A stretch of DNA of 20,309 nt from DAOUGC01 sp034429695 (GTDB lineage Bacteria > Chloroflexota > Anaerolineae > Anaerolineales > Anaerolineaceae). Of this stretch, positions 6,021 through 13,902 are shown piece by piece. Position numbers and translations under genes: made by a program. Where the stretch lies: assembly GCA_034429695.1 (NCBI GenBank), contig DAOUGC010000167.1, forward strand, positions 1 through 20,309, written 5' to 3'. The notes under the pieces are model-generated. The model was given only the letters and a program-made list of their open reading frames with translations, searched no databases and was not told the DNA's origin. Position 1 is the stretch's first letter. The number at the start of each line of letters is the position of its first letter.

Positions 6021-7939
6021 ACGGCGGGTTCCTGCTGATGGGTAATGTTCTTCCGCGGTGATACTTCCGGGCACTTCCAGTGATCACCCGGGTTGGCTGC
6101 CCGTTGAATATTGTAGGTGGGCAGAATGCCGCACGCAAAACATTCCGTCCTGCAGTCGGCGCGGGTGATACCCTGCTGGCTGTTGGTGTACTCCTGAACC
6201 AGGTAGGATTTACGCACGCCGGTGTTGATCACGTCCCACGGCAGAACTTCGTCCAACGCACGTTGGCGGTGTGTATAGAAATCGGGGTCCAGTCCGGTCT
6301 GTTCAAATGCCTGCATCCAAGCGGGGTGGGTGTCCTGATCCTGCCATGCGTCGAATTTCGCGCCATTTTTCCACGCCTGATATATCACCATGCCCATGCG
6401 GCGATCTCCGCGAGACAGCCAGGCTTCCATCATGGTCTCATTGGGTGATGTCCAGTTGAGTTTCAGACCGGGTCCTCGCAACTCGCGACGCAGCAGACTT
6501 TGTTTGGCCTCAATTTGGTCAACAGTATCACACGAAACCCACTGGAAGGGGGTGTGCGGTTTGGGAACAAACGTGCTCACACCGGCGTGTAAATTGGCGC
6601 GCCTGCCCATCACTTTGCGACCCTCGGCAATGACCGCCTTGCACAGATCAACGATAGCCTGAACATCCTCCAGCGTTTCGGATGGATGGCCAATCATGAA
6701 ATAAAGCTTGAGGGTTTGCCAGCCGCGACTGTAAATGGCGCGGGCGGTTTCAATCAGTTGATCCGATGAGATCGGTTTATTGATAATCGAGCGCATGCGG
6801 TCAGTGGCTGCCTCGGGGGCGAGGGTGAAACCACCCTGGCGCGCACCTTTGAGTTTTTCCAGCAGGTCAATGGAGAATGATTCGATCCGCAGGGACGGCA
6901 GTGAAATGGTTAATTGCTGGCCTTTTTGCCGGTTTCCAAACCGCGCCCCCACTTCTTCAACCAGTTCCAATATATGTGAGTAATCAGACGATGAGAGCGA
7001 CAGCAGGGCGATTTCTTCAAAACCGGTGTTGCCGAGTGCGCTCTGAATGGCAGTTACGATGTCAGAGACGGAGCGTTCCCGTACAGGGCGGCTGATCATG
7101 CCAGCATGGCAGAAACGGCAGCCACGCGTACAACCGCGCATGATCTCCACTGACACCCGATTGTGAACAACGTCAATGGATGGAACGATGAAGCGGGTGG
7201 TGGGCGGTGGCAGTTTTGCCACCATGCGCTTTAGCACCGTTTTTGGAGCAGCCTCAGACAGTCGCAGGGTTTCTTTTATGGAGCCATCTGGCAGGAAAAC
7301 CGGCTGGTAGAAGGCGGGCACATACACACCGGGAATGCCGGACAGCAGGTGGAGTAATTGCTCTCTACCGCTACCGGATGATTTCCAGGCTTGATGGGCG
7401 TCAATGATCTCATTGACCACCTCCTCGCCTTCACCGATCACAAAGGCATCAATGAAATCAGCCATTGGCTCAGGGTTGTAGGCAGCATGTCCGCCGGCGA
7501 TGACCAGCGGGTGGTTGGCGGTGCGGTCGCGGCTGAAGAGTGGAATGTCAGCAAGATCAAGAATGTTCAGGGCATTGGTGTAAAGTGTTTCATACGGCAG
7601 GGTGAAGCCAATGATATCAAACGCAGCCAGCGGCTGTTTGCTTTCCAGCGCATACAGGGGAATACCTTCGCGGCGCATAACTTCTTCAAAGTCCAGCCAG
7701 GGAGAGTAAGCCCGTTCTGCAGCCACATCGGGGCGGGTATTCAGGATGTCATACAGAATTGCCAGTCCCAGATTGGGCAAACCCAGATCATAGATGTCGG
7801 GAAACACCAGTGCCACATGGGTTTTTACGGCATCCCATGCTTTGACCACCTGATTATATTCACCGCCAACATACCGCCCTGGTTTCTGTACAGTCAGCAG
7901 CACACGCTCAAGCCGGTGCTGTATTTCCTCTTTGGTCAT
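6017..7939 (-). CDS. TIGR03960-family radical SAM protein with B12-binding-like N-terminus
   Basis: The 640-residue protein has an N-terminal cobalamin-binding-like Rossmann region (about 40-180, HVALVFPDIYDLGLPNLGLAIL and LVIAGGHAAYNPEP). The radical-SAM core follows, with RGCTRGCRFCHAG supplying the [4Fe-4S] cysteines C270, C274 and C277 (CxxxCxxC). Later core motifs include FTLAPEAATDRMR and LKLYFMIGHPSET. The C-terminus carries a second cysteine set, C596-x3-C600-x2-C603 plus C623. The family function is unknown; pairing with TIGR03936 suggests one complex. GGAG at 7951-7954 lies 11 bases before the ATG at 7939 but 8 before an adjacent in-frame TTG (7942), so the start is uncertain by one codon; a GTG at 7951 would overlap the ribosome site. 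An extended -10 and TCGGAT repeats lie upstream. Confidence 0.93.
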   Translation of the reverse strand: MTKEEIQHRLERVLLTVQKPGRYVGGEYNQVVKAWDAVKTHVALVFPDIYDLGLPNLGLAILYDILNTRPDVAAERAYSPWLDFEEVMRREGIPLYALESKQPLAAFDIIGFTLPYETLYTNALNILDLADIPLFSRDRTANHPLVIAGGHAAYNPEPMADFIDAFVIGEGEEVVNEIIDAHQAWKSSGSGREQLLHLLSGIPGVYVPAFYQPVFLPDGSIKETLRLSEAAPKTVLKRMVAKLPPPTTRFIVPSIDVVHNRVSVEIMRGCTRGCRFCHAGMISRPVRERSVSDIVTAIQSALGNTGFEEIALLSLSSSDYSHILELVEEVGARFGNRQKGQQLTISLPSLRIESFSIDLLEKLKGARQGGFTLAPEAATDRMRSIINKPISSDQLIETARAIYSRGWQTLKLYFMIGHPSETLEDVQAIVDLCKAVIAEGRKVMGRRANLHAGVSTFVPKPHTPFQWVSCDTVDQIEAKQSLLRRELRGPGLKLNWTSPNETMMEAWLSRGDRRMGMVIYQAWKNGAKFDAWQDQDTHPAWMQAFEQTGLDPDFYTHRQRALDEVLPWDVINTGVRKSYLVQEYTNSQQGITRADCRTECFACGILPTYNIQRAANPGDHWKCPEVSPRKNITHQQEPAV

Positions 7940-7988
7940 CAATGCTTCCACTCCATCATGCCGGGATAAATTTTACTTTTATTGTCCA

Positions 7989-8036
7989 ATTATCGCATAC
8001 CCATTTAGCATCCGAAGGGGTCGGATGTCATCGGAT
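7989..8036 (-). promoter_or_regulatory. Promoter and repeat cluster upstream of the TIGR03960 gene
   Basis: The 125-base gap holds an extended -10, TGCGATAAT (7989-7997, minus), with no good -35. Just upstream lie three copies of a hexamer: ATCCGA inverted at 8010-8015, and TCGGAT at 8021-8026 and 8031-8036. The first two form a 7-bp hairpin, CATCCGA/TCGGATG, with a five-base loop. No T tract follows it on the minus strand, so a regulator site fits better than a terminator. Confidence 0.4.
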
Positions 8037-8064
8037 TGTTGGATATACGTCGTCAAAAAAGAAT

Positions 8065-8856
8065 TTACAGGGTCCCGCGGTACATGCCGCCGTCCACACT
8101 CAACATGACCCCTGTGATATATGAGGCTGCCGGTGAGACCAGGAAGGCTGCCGCCGCTGCGAACTCGTGGGGCTGAGCCATGCGGCCCAACGGACTATCC
8201 TTGATCTGTTTCGCGATTTCCTCCTCCACGCTGGTTCCATTCATTTCAGCTCTTTTTTGCATCAGTTCGTTTACGCGTTCTGTTTCCGTCCAACCGGGGA
8301 GAATGGAGTTGAAGCGGATGCCATCACTGCCCAGTTCAAGCGCGAGGGACTTTGTGAGACCAACCGTGGCAGCCCTGACCGAATTGGACAGGACCAGATT
8401 GGGAATGGGCTGCTTGACCGAGTACGATGTAACAGTTAATACACTGGCAGATGAGGATTTTCGCAAATGGGGCAAGGCAGCCTGGATCAGGCGAACATGG
8501 GATAGAAAGGTGAGGTCAACCGCTTTTTGCCAGTCTTCTTGCGTAAATTTCTCGAACGAGCCGGCTGGCGGGCCGCCTGAATTGGTGATGAGAATATCCA
8601 GTCCGCCAAACTGACCCACGACTGCCTTGATGATCTCTTCAGCCGCTTCGGGCTGGCTGACATCCGCGGGCACACAAAAGACCCTGGCTCCGGTCTGGCG
8701 GTGCAACTCATCGGCTGCGGCAGTCAGCTTTTCCGGATCACGGGCATTCAAGGCGACGTTTGCACCTTCGGAAGCCAGTACCTGTGCTGTAGCATAGCCC
8801 AAGCCACGACTGGCGCCAGTGATCAAAGCAGTTTTCCCTTTCAATCCAAGATCCAT
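8065..8856 (-). CDS. SDR-family oxidoreductase-like protein with altered active site
   Basis: The 263-residue protein has the short-chain dehydrogenase/reductase fold. The nucleotide-binding TGASRGLG is at residues 14-21, TNSGGP stands at the usual NAG position (91-96), and the C-terminal GVMLSVDGGMY is present. The YxxxK catalytic pair is missing: aligned on the conserved KAAVxGLTKSLA segment, it reads S157-N-S-V-R161. This resembles the BKR_like_SDR_like subgroup described as lacking a perfect catalytic tetrad. It may act on an unusual substrate, bind nucleotide without reducing, or use other residues. The start at 8856 has an excellent Shine-Dalgarno (GAGGAGG), which overlaps the stop of the DUF503 gene upstream, so the two are co-transcribed and probably coupled. 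The product must not be read as confirmed FabG. Confidence 0.88.
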   Translation of the reverse strand: MDLGLKGKTALITGASRGLGYATAQVLASEGANVALNARDPEKLTAAADELHRQTGARVFCVPADVSQPEAAEEIIKAVVGQFGGLDILITNSGGPPAGSFEKFTQEDWQKAVDLTFLSHVRLIQAALPHLRKSSSASVLTVTSYSVKQPIPNLVLSNSVRAATVGLTKSLALELGSDGIRFNSILPGWTETERVNELMQKRAEMNGTSVEEEIAKQIKDSPLGRMAQPHEFAAAAAFLVSPAASYITGVMLSVDGGMYRGTL

Positions 8857-8866
8857 TCGTTCCTCC

Positions 8867-9151
8867 TCACATCAGTTCCAGATGGTCATCCAACAGGGTC
8901 AGGTCAGGCCATTGATCCTCAAAATCCCGGACAGCCTGTTGCAGAACGCGCTGGCATTGAACTGCATCAGTTGAGATTACCGCACAGGCAATCACGGCTT
9001 CATTCCATACATCCTGCCGGTCCATCTCAGCCACAGAGAGATTAAATTGTTTCCTCAGGCGGGCGATGACCGGTTTCAAGCGGCCGCGTTTCTCTTTTAG
9101 CGACAAAGCTCCGGGTATGAGAAAGTGAATTGTCAAAATTCCGATGGACAA
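8867..9151 (-). CDS. DUF503 / YlxP-like protein
   Basis: This small protein (94 residues from the chosen start) matches DUF503, known from YlxP beside ribosome-maturation genes in Bacillus. The family signature appears as IGILTIHFLIPGALSLKEKR near the N-terminus, followed by a basic helix (RLKPVIARLRKQFNLSVAEMD) and a strand-helix C-terminal half. The start is set at TTG 9151. Family members begin just before this signature, a GGGGTG lies four bases upstream, and the probable promoter (-35 at 9197-9202, -10 at 9174-9179) would remove an in-frame start at 9202 from the mRNA. The family role is not firmly known. Its stop is 10 bases from the SDR start. Confidence 0.85.
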   Translation of the reverse strand: MSIGILTIHFLIPGALSLKEKRGRLKPVIARLRKQFNLSVAEMDRQDVWNEAVIACAVISTDAVQCQRVLQQAVRDFEDQWPDLTLLDDHLELM

Positions 9152-9173
9152 GATACACCCCGTTATGGTTTTT

Positions 9174-9202
9174 ACTTTAATATAACTTATCATCAGCGTC
9201 AA
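9174..9202 (-). promoter_or_regulatory. Promoter of the DUF503-SDR unit
   Basis: The minus strand reads TTGACG (9197-9202), a 17-base spacer and TAAAGT (9174-9179), a fair sigma-70-type promoter. Its start near 9167 fits the TTG start at 9151. It faces away from the folC promoter 36 bases to its right. Confidence 0.6.
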
Positions 9203-9237
9203 TGCTGGTAGGAATCTTCACAATCATTTCCAAATCC

Positions 9238-9266
9238 TTGCAATGGCAGGTGGCTGCGTGTACAAT
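9238..9266 (+). promoter_or_regulatory. Promoter of folC-lon
   Basis: TTGCAA (9238-9243), a 17-base spacer and TACAAT (9261-9266) form a good sigma-70-type promoter. The predicted transcription start near 9273 leaves a 26-base leader before the preferred folC start at 9299. Confidence 0.7.
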
Positions 9267-9298
9267 GCCATGCGCATAAATCGATGAACAGGATGAGC

Positions 9299-10681
9299 AT
9301 GGACCTCGAAACGAAATACCAACAGACACTGGATTATCTGTACAGCTTTGTCGATTACAGTCTTACACGGGCTTTTCGTTATTCACCCGAAAAATTTGAC
9401 CTGGGCCGCATGCATGAATTGATGCGGCGACTTGGAGAACCACATCTTGCTTATCCGGTTATTCACCTGGCCGGAACCAAGGGTAAGGGATCAACCGCCA
9501 CGTTTATTGCATCTGCTCTGCGGGCAGCCGGATACAGGGTGGGGTTGTATACATCTCCTCATCTGCAGGATTTCACCGAGCGGATCCAGATCAATGGTGA
9601 GCCGATCACACCACAGTGGGTGGTGGATCTGGTGGAGGAGATCAAACCTCATGCGGCTGAAATTGACCAGATTACCACCTTTGAATTAATGACTGCGCTG
9701 GGTTTCCTGTATTTTGCCCGGGCAGGTGTGAATGCTGCTGTGATTGAAGTGGGACTGGGCGGTCGTCTGGATGCCACCAACGTGGTTCAGCCACTGGTGT
9801 CTGTGATTACCTCGTTATCATATGATCACATGGCGGTGCTGGGTAACACGCTCTCGCAGATCGCCGCTGAAAAGGGCGGCATCATCAAGCCGGGAAGACC
9901 CGTGGTGCTGGCTCCGCAAAAAGAGGAAGCCAGAACGGTGATCCAGAATATTGCCAGTGAACGTGAATGTCGCCTGATCGAGTTGGGGCAGGAGTTCCTT
10001 TACGCTGATTGGTCTCATTCTTTGCGGGGTCAAACCATGCTGTTGTGGCCCGCTGATGAGCAGGAACTGGTCAATGATTTTGTAGATTCGGGCGGCAGGA
10101 CGGAATGGGAACCTGTGCGCCTGACCATCCCGTTGCTGGGTTATCATCAGGTGGAAAATGCCGCGACAGCCTATGCCGCTCTGCAGATAGCCCGTCAGGA
10201 GGGACTACAGATCAGCGAGGAGCACATTCGTACAGGGTTCTCCAACGCGACATGGCCGGGGCGTTTTGAAGTCATCCGGCAGCAGCCGCCGTTGGTGGTG
10301 GATTCAGCCCATAATCGGGATTCGGCATTAAAGTTGCGCCTCGCGATTGACGATTATTTCCCCGGGAAGCCGGTTACATTGTTGTTTGCCGCATCTGAAG
10401 ACAAGGATATTGATGGCATGATGAGCGAGTTGTTGCCGCGTGTCAAACAGGTGGTGGCAACAGAGACAACCCACCCGCGGGCCATGAATGCTGAGAAACT
10501 GGTAGAATTAGTTCACCGTTTCGGCAGACCTGCCGTGGCTGTTCTTCCGGTTCAGGAAGCTTTGAAAAAAGCCCTTGATCTGGCAGGCAGTGATGGCGCG
10601 GTTGTGGCTGCCGGAAGCATCTTCCTGGCGGCAGCCGTGCGCGAATGTTGGCAGGAAGCGGGACTATCGCAGCCAAAATGA
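9299..10681 (+). CDS. folC: Folylpolyglutamate synthase / dihydrofolate synthase
   Basis: FolC adds glutamates to folates and, in many bacteria, also forms dihydrofolate from dihydropteroate, using ATP in the cytoplasm. The 460-residue product shows the Mur-ligase-like P-loop GTKGKGST (59-66) and YTSPHL (84-89) with the DFTERIQING loop. It also has EVGLGGRLDATN, the magnesium/ATP segment YDHMAVLGNTLSQIAAEKGGIIK, and DSAHN, the counterpart of the usual DGAHN, opening the C-terminal domain. The start at 9299 is preferred to 9284 and 9293 because AGGA lies five bases upstream and it fits the family N-terminus; all three ATGs share the frame. Length and motifs are normal. Whether both activities are present cannot be told from sequence. 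lon follows after 72 bases without a terminator. Confidence 0.95.
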   Translation: MDLETKYQQTLDYLYSFVDYSLTRAFRYSPEKFDLGRMHELMRRLGEPHLAYPVIHLAGTKGKGSTATFIASALRAAGYRVGLYTSPHLQDFTERIQINGEPITPQWVVDLVEEIKPHAAEIDQITTFELMTALGFLYFARAGVNAAVIEVGLGGRLDATNVVQPLVSVITSLSYDHMAVLGNTLSQIAAEKGGIIKPGRPVVLAPQKEEARTVIQNIASERECRLIELGQEFLYADWSHSLRGQTMLLWPADEQELVNDFVDSGGRTEWEPVRLTIPLLGYHQVENAATAYAALQIARQEGLQISEEHIRTGFSNATWPGRFEVIRQQPPLVVDSAHNRDSALKLRLAIDDYFPGKPVTLLFAASEDKDIDGMMSELLPRVKQVVATETTHPRAMNAEKLVELVHRFGRPAVAVLPVQEALKKALDLAGSDGAVVAAGSIFLAAAVRECWQEAGLSQPK

Positions 10682-10753
10682 AGGAACGTTGCCTGTCAAA
10701 GGTATTTCTCATGGCAGCAGGGTTCCCAGAAACCAGGGTAGAAGGAAGAATGC

Positions 10754-13282
10754 ATGAAGTCAGATGATTGGTTTTCCCGGCAGGATAGTCCAGAGGAATA
10801 CACCTCATCGTTGCACCAAAGAACAGAGGAGCTTTACCGGGTTCCGGACAGCACCCCTGATGACAATGGCCTGATCGAAGGTCCTGTATTGATCTTGCGC
10901 GATATTGTGGTGTTCCCGCGCATGATCTCACCGGTGTTTGTCACTCCGGGGCCCAACCTGTTGGGTATTCAGGATGCGCAGTACAACTTTCAAACCGTGC
11001 TGGGTCTGGTTCAGCGCGATCCTGAGGTGGAAGAACCCACCCCTGAAGATTTCCTCCCGATCGGCGTGGAGATAGCGGTGGGTCGCCTGCTCAGTATGCC
11101 TGATGGAAATAACTCAGCTTTGGTGCAGGGTCGCCGGCGGTTTGAGATTGTGGAATTTGTTCAGGAAGAGCCTTACTACCGCATCAAGGCAAAACCCATT
11201 GACGAACCAATGGAAGTTGACCGGCGCATGGATGCCCTGATGCGTACTGCGCGCGACCTGTTTGAGCGCTGTGTTCAGCTTGACCGTTCACTGCCTGATG
11301 AAGCTCATCTGTTCTCGCTAAATATCGCTGAACCTGGCTGGCTGGCGGACATGATCTCCACGGCCATTTCGCTGCCGTTTAAAGAACGTCAGGCATTATT
11401 GATGCTGCCTGACCCTGAAGAGCGGTTGAAGCGCATTCATCGCTTGCTGGCGCAGGAATTGGATGTACTCCAGCTAGAGGATGAAATTCAGACGCGTGTG
11501 CAAAACGAGGTGGATCGCAGCCAACGTGAGTTCTACCTGCGCGAGCAGATGAAAGCCATTCAAACCGAGCTTGGTGAAGGTGATATTTGGTTGCGTGAAG
11601 TAGCGGAGCTGCGTGAGAAGGTGGATTCCGCCAGTCTGCCGGATGTGGTCAGAGCGGCCGCATTGAAGGAAGTGGACCGCCTGCTCCAAATGCCCGCCAT
11701 GGCTCCAGAAGTCGGGATCATCCGTAATTACGTGGACTGGATTTTGGAGTTGCCCTGGTCTGATCATACAGATGACAACCTGGATGTACCCCACGCAGCG
11801 AAAATTCTGGATGACTATCACTATGGGCTGGGCAAAGCCAAGGACCGTATTCTGGAATACATAGCGGTGCGCAGCCTGCAACCGAAGCGGCAACGACAGC
11901 CCATTTTGTGTTTCATGGGGCCTCCCGGAACCGGCAAAACCTCACTGGGTAAGTCCATTGCCACGGCACTGGGGCGTAAGTTTGTGCGCTTATCGCTTGG
12001 CGGTGTGCGGGATGAAGCTGAAATACGTGGACACCGGCGAACATACATCGGTGCACTCCCCGGCAGAATTTTGCAGACCATGCGCAGGGCTGGTTCCACC
12101 AACCCGTTGTTCATGCTGGATGAAATTGACAAGCTGGGCGCTGATTTCCGTGGTGACCCTGCGGCTGCTTTGCTGGAAGTGCTTGACCCGGAACAAAATA
12201 ATGCATTTTCGGACCATTACCTGGAACTGGAATATGATCTCTCCAACGTAATGTTCATCACAACCGCCAATACCACCATGACCATTCCACCGGCGCTGCT
12301 TGATCGTATGGAGTTGATTGAGTTTCCCGGATATATCGAGGAAGAAAAGATCGAGATTGCCCGGCGGTTTTTGATACCGCGTCAGATGGAAGAGAGTGGT
12401 TTGGAAGAAAATGAGCTGATCATCCAGACGGCTGCGCTGAGTAAACTGATTCGTGAATACACCTACGAGGCTGGTGTTCGCAACCTTGAGCGCGAGATAG
12501 GCCGCCTGTGTCGAAAAACGGCGCGTTTGAAATCTGAGAAGAAGGCACATCCGGCGAGGATAACCCCTGCGCTGGTTGAAAAATATCTGGGGCCACAGCA
12601 GTTCTTCCAGACCGAAGCCGAAATGGCAGATGAAATTGGGGTGGCTACAGCCATGGCTTGGACGGAAAATGGCGGCGATATCATGCCGGTGGAAGTGCTG
12701 GTGCTGGAAGGCAAGGGTTCGATCCAGATCACCGGTCAGATTGGCGAGGTGATGCAGGAATCGGCCCAGGCAGGTTTGTCTTACCTGAAATCCAAATCCA
12801 GGGATCTCAATCTGGATCCAGAATGCTTCGAACGAATTGATATCCACATTCATATTCCCGAGGGAGCCATACCCAAGGATGGTCCCAGCGCCGGTATTAC
12901 GATTGCCACAGCGTTGATCTCGGCTTTCACAGACCGGCGCGTGCACCGGGAAGTTGCCATGACGGGTGAGATAACGCTGCGCGGGCGGGTATTGCCGGTG
13001 GGGGGTGTACGCGAAAAGATACTGGCAGCTCATCGCGCCGGTTTGCAGGTTGTCGTCCTTCCGGAGCGGAACATGAAAGACCTGGTGGACGTGCCGCGTA
13101 AGGTGCGCGAAGACTTGCGTATCATCCCGGTCAGTCACATGGATCAGGTGCTTGAGATCGCATTGTTGCCATCCGAGGGGAAACCGGTGCGGGCGCGCAA
13201 GTCAAAGGAAAAGAATGATCCCGCGCCAGCCTCCGAAGCGAATGCGAATACTGCGAATGACGCAGGTAAACAGGGCGGATAG
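10754..13282 (+). CDS. lon: ATP-dependent protease Lon (LonA type)
   Basis: Lon degrades damaged and regulatory proteins in the cytoplasm as a hexameric AAA+ serine protease. The 842-residue protein carries the N-terminal substrate domain (about 43-240, PVLILRDIVVFPRMISPVFV), the coiled-coil linker with YLREQMKAIQTELGEGD, and the AAA+ module. Walker A is GPPGTGKT (389-396) and Walker B is LFMLDEID (452-459). The protease domain has the catalytic Ser712 in PKDGPSAG and Lys755 in REKILAAHRAG. A leading segment of ~40 residues and a 35-residue charged and Ala/Asn-rich tail flank the conserved parts. AAGGA seven bases upstream supports the start. No CIRCE or HAIR heat-shock operator was seen in the 72-base gap after folC, so expression may depend on the folC promoter or an unseen one. 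Confidence 0.98.
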   Translation: MKSDDWFSRQDSPEEYTSSLHQRTEELYRVPDSTPDDNGLIEGPVLILRDIVVFPRMISPVFVTPGPNLLGIQDAQYNFQTVLGLVQRDPEVEEPTPEDFLPIGVEIAVGRLLSMPDGNNSALVQGRRRFEIVEFVQEEPYYRIKAKPIDEPMEVDRRMDALMRTARDLFERCVQLDRSLPDEAHLFSLNIAEPGWLADMISTAISLPFKERQALLMLPDPEERLKRIHRLLAQELDVLQLEDEIQTRVQNEVDRSQREFYLREQMKAIQTELGEGDIWLREVAELREKVDSASLPDVVRAAALKEVDRLLQMPAMAPEVGIIRNYVDWILELPWSDHTDDNLDVPHAAKILDDYHYGLGKAKDRILEYIAVRSLQPKRQRQPILCFMGPPGTGKTSLGKSIATALGRKFVRLSLGGVRDEAEIRGHRRTYIGALPGRILQTMRRAGSTNPLFMLDEIDKLGADFRGDPAAALLEVLDPEQNNAFSDHYLELEYDLSNVMFITTANTTMTIPPALLDRMELIEFPGYIEEEKIEIARRFLIPRQMEESGLEENELIIQTAALSKLIREYTYEAGVRNLEREIGRLCRKTARLKSEKKAHPARITPALVEKYLGPQQFFQTEAEMADEIGVATAMAWTENGGDIMPVEVLVLEGKGSIQITGQIGEVMQESAQAGLSYLKSKSRDLNLDPECFERIDIHIHIPEGAIPKDGPSAGITIATALISAFTDRRVHREVAMTGEITLRGRVLPVGGVREKILAAHRAGLQVVVLPERNMKDLVDVPRKVREDLRIIPVSHMDQVLEIALLPSEGKPVRARKSKEKNDPAPASEANANTANDAGKQGG

Positions 13283-13302
13283 ACGCCAAAGTTAAAGAAA
13301 TC

Positions 13303-13335
13303 AAGCGCCGAACAAGTCAAGCTTGTCCGGCGCTT
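13303..13335. terminator. Hairpin between convergent lon and the coiled-coil gene, probably bidirectional terminator
   Basis: The stem AAGCGCCG/CGGCGCTT is extended, after one mismatch, by ACAAG/CTTGT around a five-base loop. It lies 20 bases past the lon stop and 19 past the stop of the minus-strand gene. T content is modest on both exit sides, so termination strength is uncertain. Confidence 0.75.
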
Positions 13336-13354
13336 TGTCGTTAAAGTGGCAGCA

Positions 13355-13825
13355 TTAACTGCGAGGTGTTGGGATATGCTGTTTGTCGGTCTGAAGCGCG
13401 CGAATGCCGTTGCGGACCTGATTGAGCGAGCGATCCAGTTCCATCTCCAGGCGGGATAAGGTATCCATCACGTACTCATCTGCTTCGCGTTTACTGGCAT
13501 CAATATCCAGGCGGGCCTGTGCCACAATCTGCTCGGCGCGTTCATTGGCTGCCTGCACAATGGCATTGGTCTCCAGCATTTGCTCGCCTTTTTCACGGGC
13601 CAGTGCGATGGTACGGTTGGCTTCTTCCTGAGCCTGTGCCAGCAAACGGTCCTTTTGAGCCAGTAATTGCTGGGCTTTCTTGATTTCTTCGGGGATCGAT
13701 ACTCTCATCTGATCGATGATATCGAGCATGCGATCTTCATCAACGATAACGCTGTGAGTAAATGGTATGGATCTGCTTTCATTGAATAGTTCTTCGAGAC
13801 GATCCACCAGATGCAATATGTCCAT
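13355..13825 (-). CDS. DivIVA-like coiled-coil protein
   Basis: The 156-residue protein is soluble and mostly one long coiled coil (about 45-140) rich in Ala, Glu, Gln and Arg. It follows a short N-terminal segment (MDILHLVDRLEELFNESRSIPF). Similar small proteins, often annotated as DivIVA-like or as ATP synthase subunit b/H-like, lie near coaD in actinobacteria and Chloroflexota. Mycobacterial SepIVA is one studied relative of this general type, acting in envelope growth. That link is by shape and place only. A strong Shine-Dalgarno, GGAGG, five bases upstream fixes the start. The 77-base gap after coaD contains TATAAT (13887-13892, minus) with no convincing -35, so a secondary promoter is possible. 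It ends at the hairpin shared with lon. Confidence 0.75.
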   Translation of the reverse strand: MDILHLVDRLEELFNESRSIPFTHSVIVDEDRMLDIIDQMRVSIPEEIKKAQQLLAQKDRLLAQAQEEANRTIALAREKGEQMLETNAIVQAANERAEQIVAQARLDIDASKREADEYVMDTLSRLEMELDRSLNQVRNGIRALQTDKQHIPTPRS

Positions 13826-13902
13826 AGGAACCTCCGCCCAGTATCAAGGTGAGCGTTGCAATTATCGCGCCAGACTGATGTTGTTAATTATAGTCAATCC
13901 TG

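Noticed and set aside
8009..8027. Hairpin CATCCGA/TCGGATG as a terminator of the SDR unit
   Set aside because: No T tract follows on the minus strand and the loop and stem are small; kept only as a possible regulator site.
8180..8614. 144-codon plus-strand frame within the SDR gene
   Set aside because: Antisense to a gene with a strong ribosome site and a clear SDR fold; composition is not protein-like.
9217..9223. TTCACAA, a possible Rex half-site between the DUF503 and folC promoters
   Set aside because: The second half of the palindrome is absent, so it does not meet the Rex consensus.
10678..10767. 29-codon frame that overlaps the folC stop as ATGA and runs into lon
   Set aside because: No nearby ribosome site and no recognisable peptide; the ATGA overlap is probably chance.
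11990..13138. 382-codon frame antisense to lon
   Set aside because: lon is unmistakable on the plus strand with all catalytic motifs, and the antisense product is His/Gln/Phe-rich without domain features, as expected from reverse-frame codon bias.
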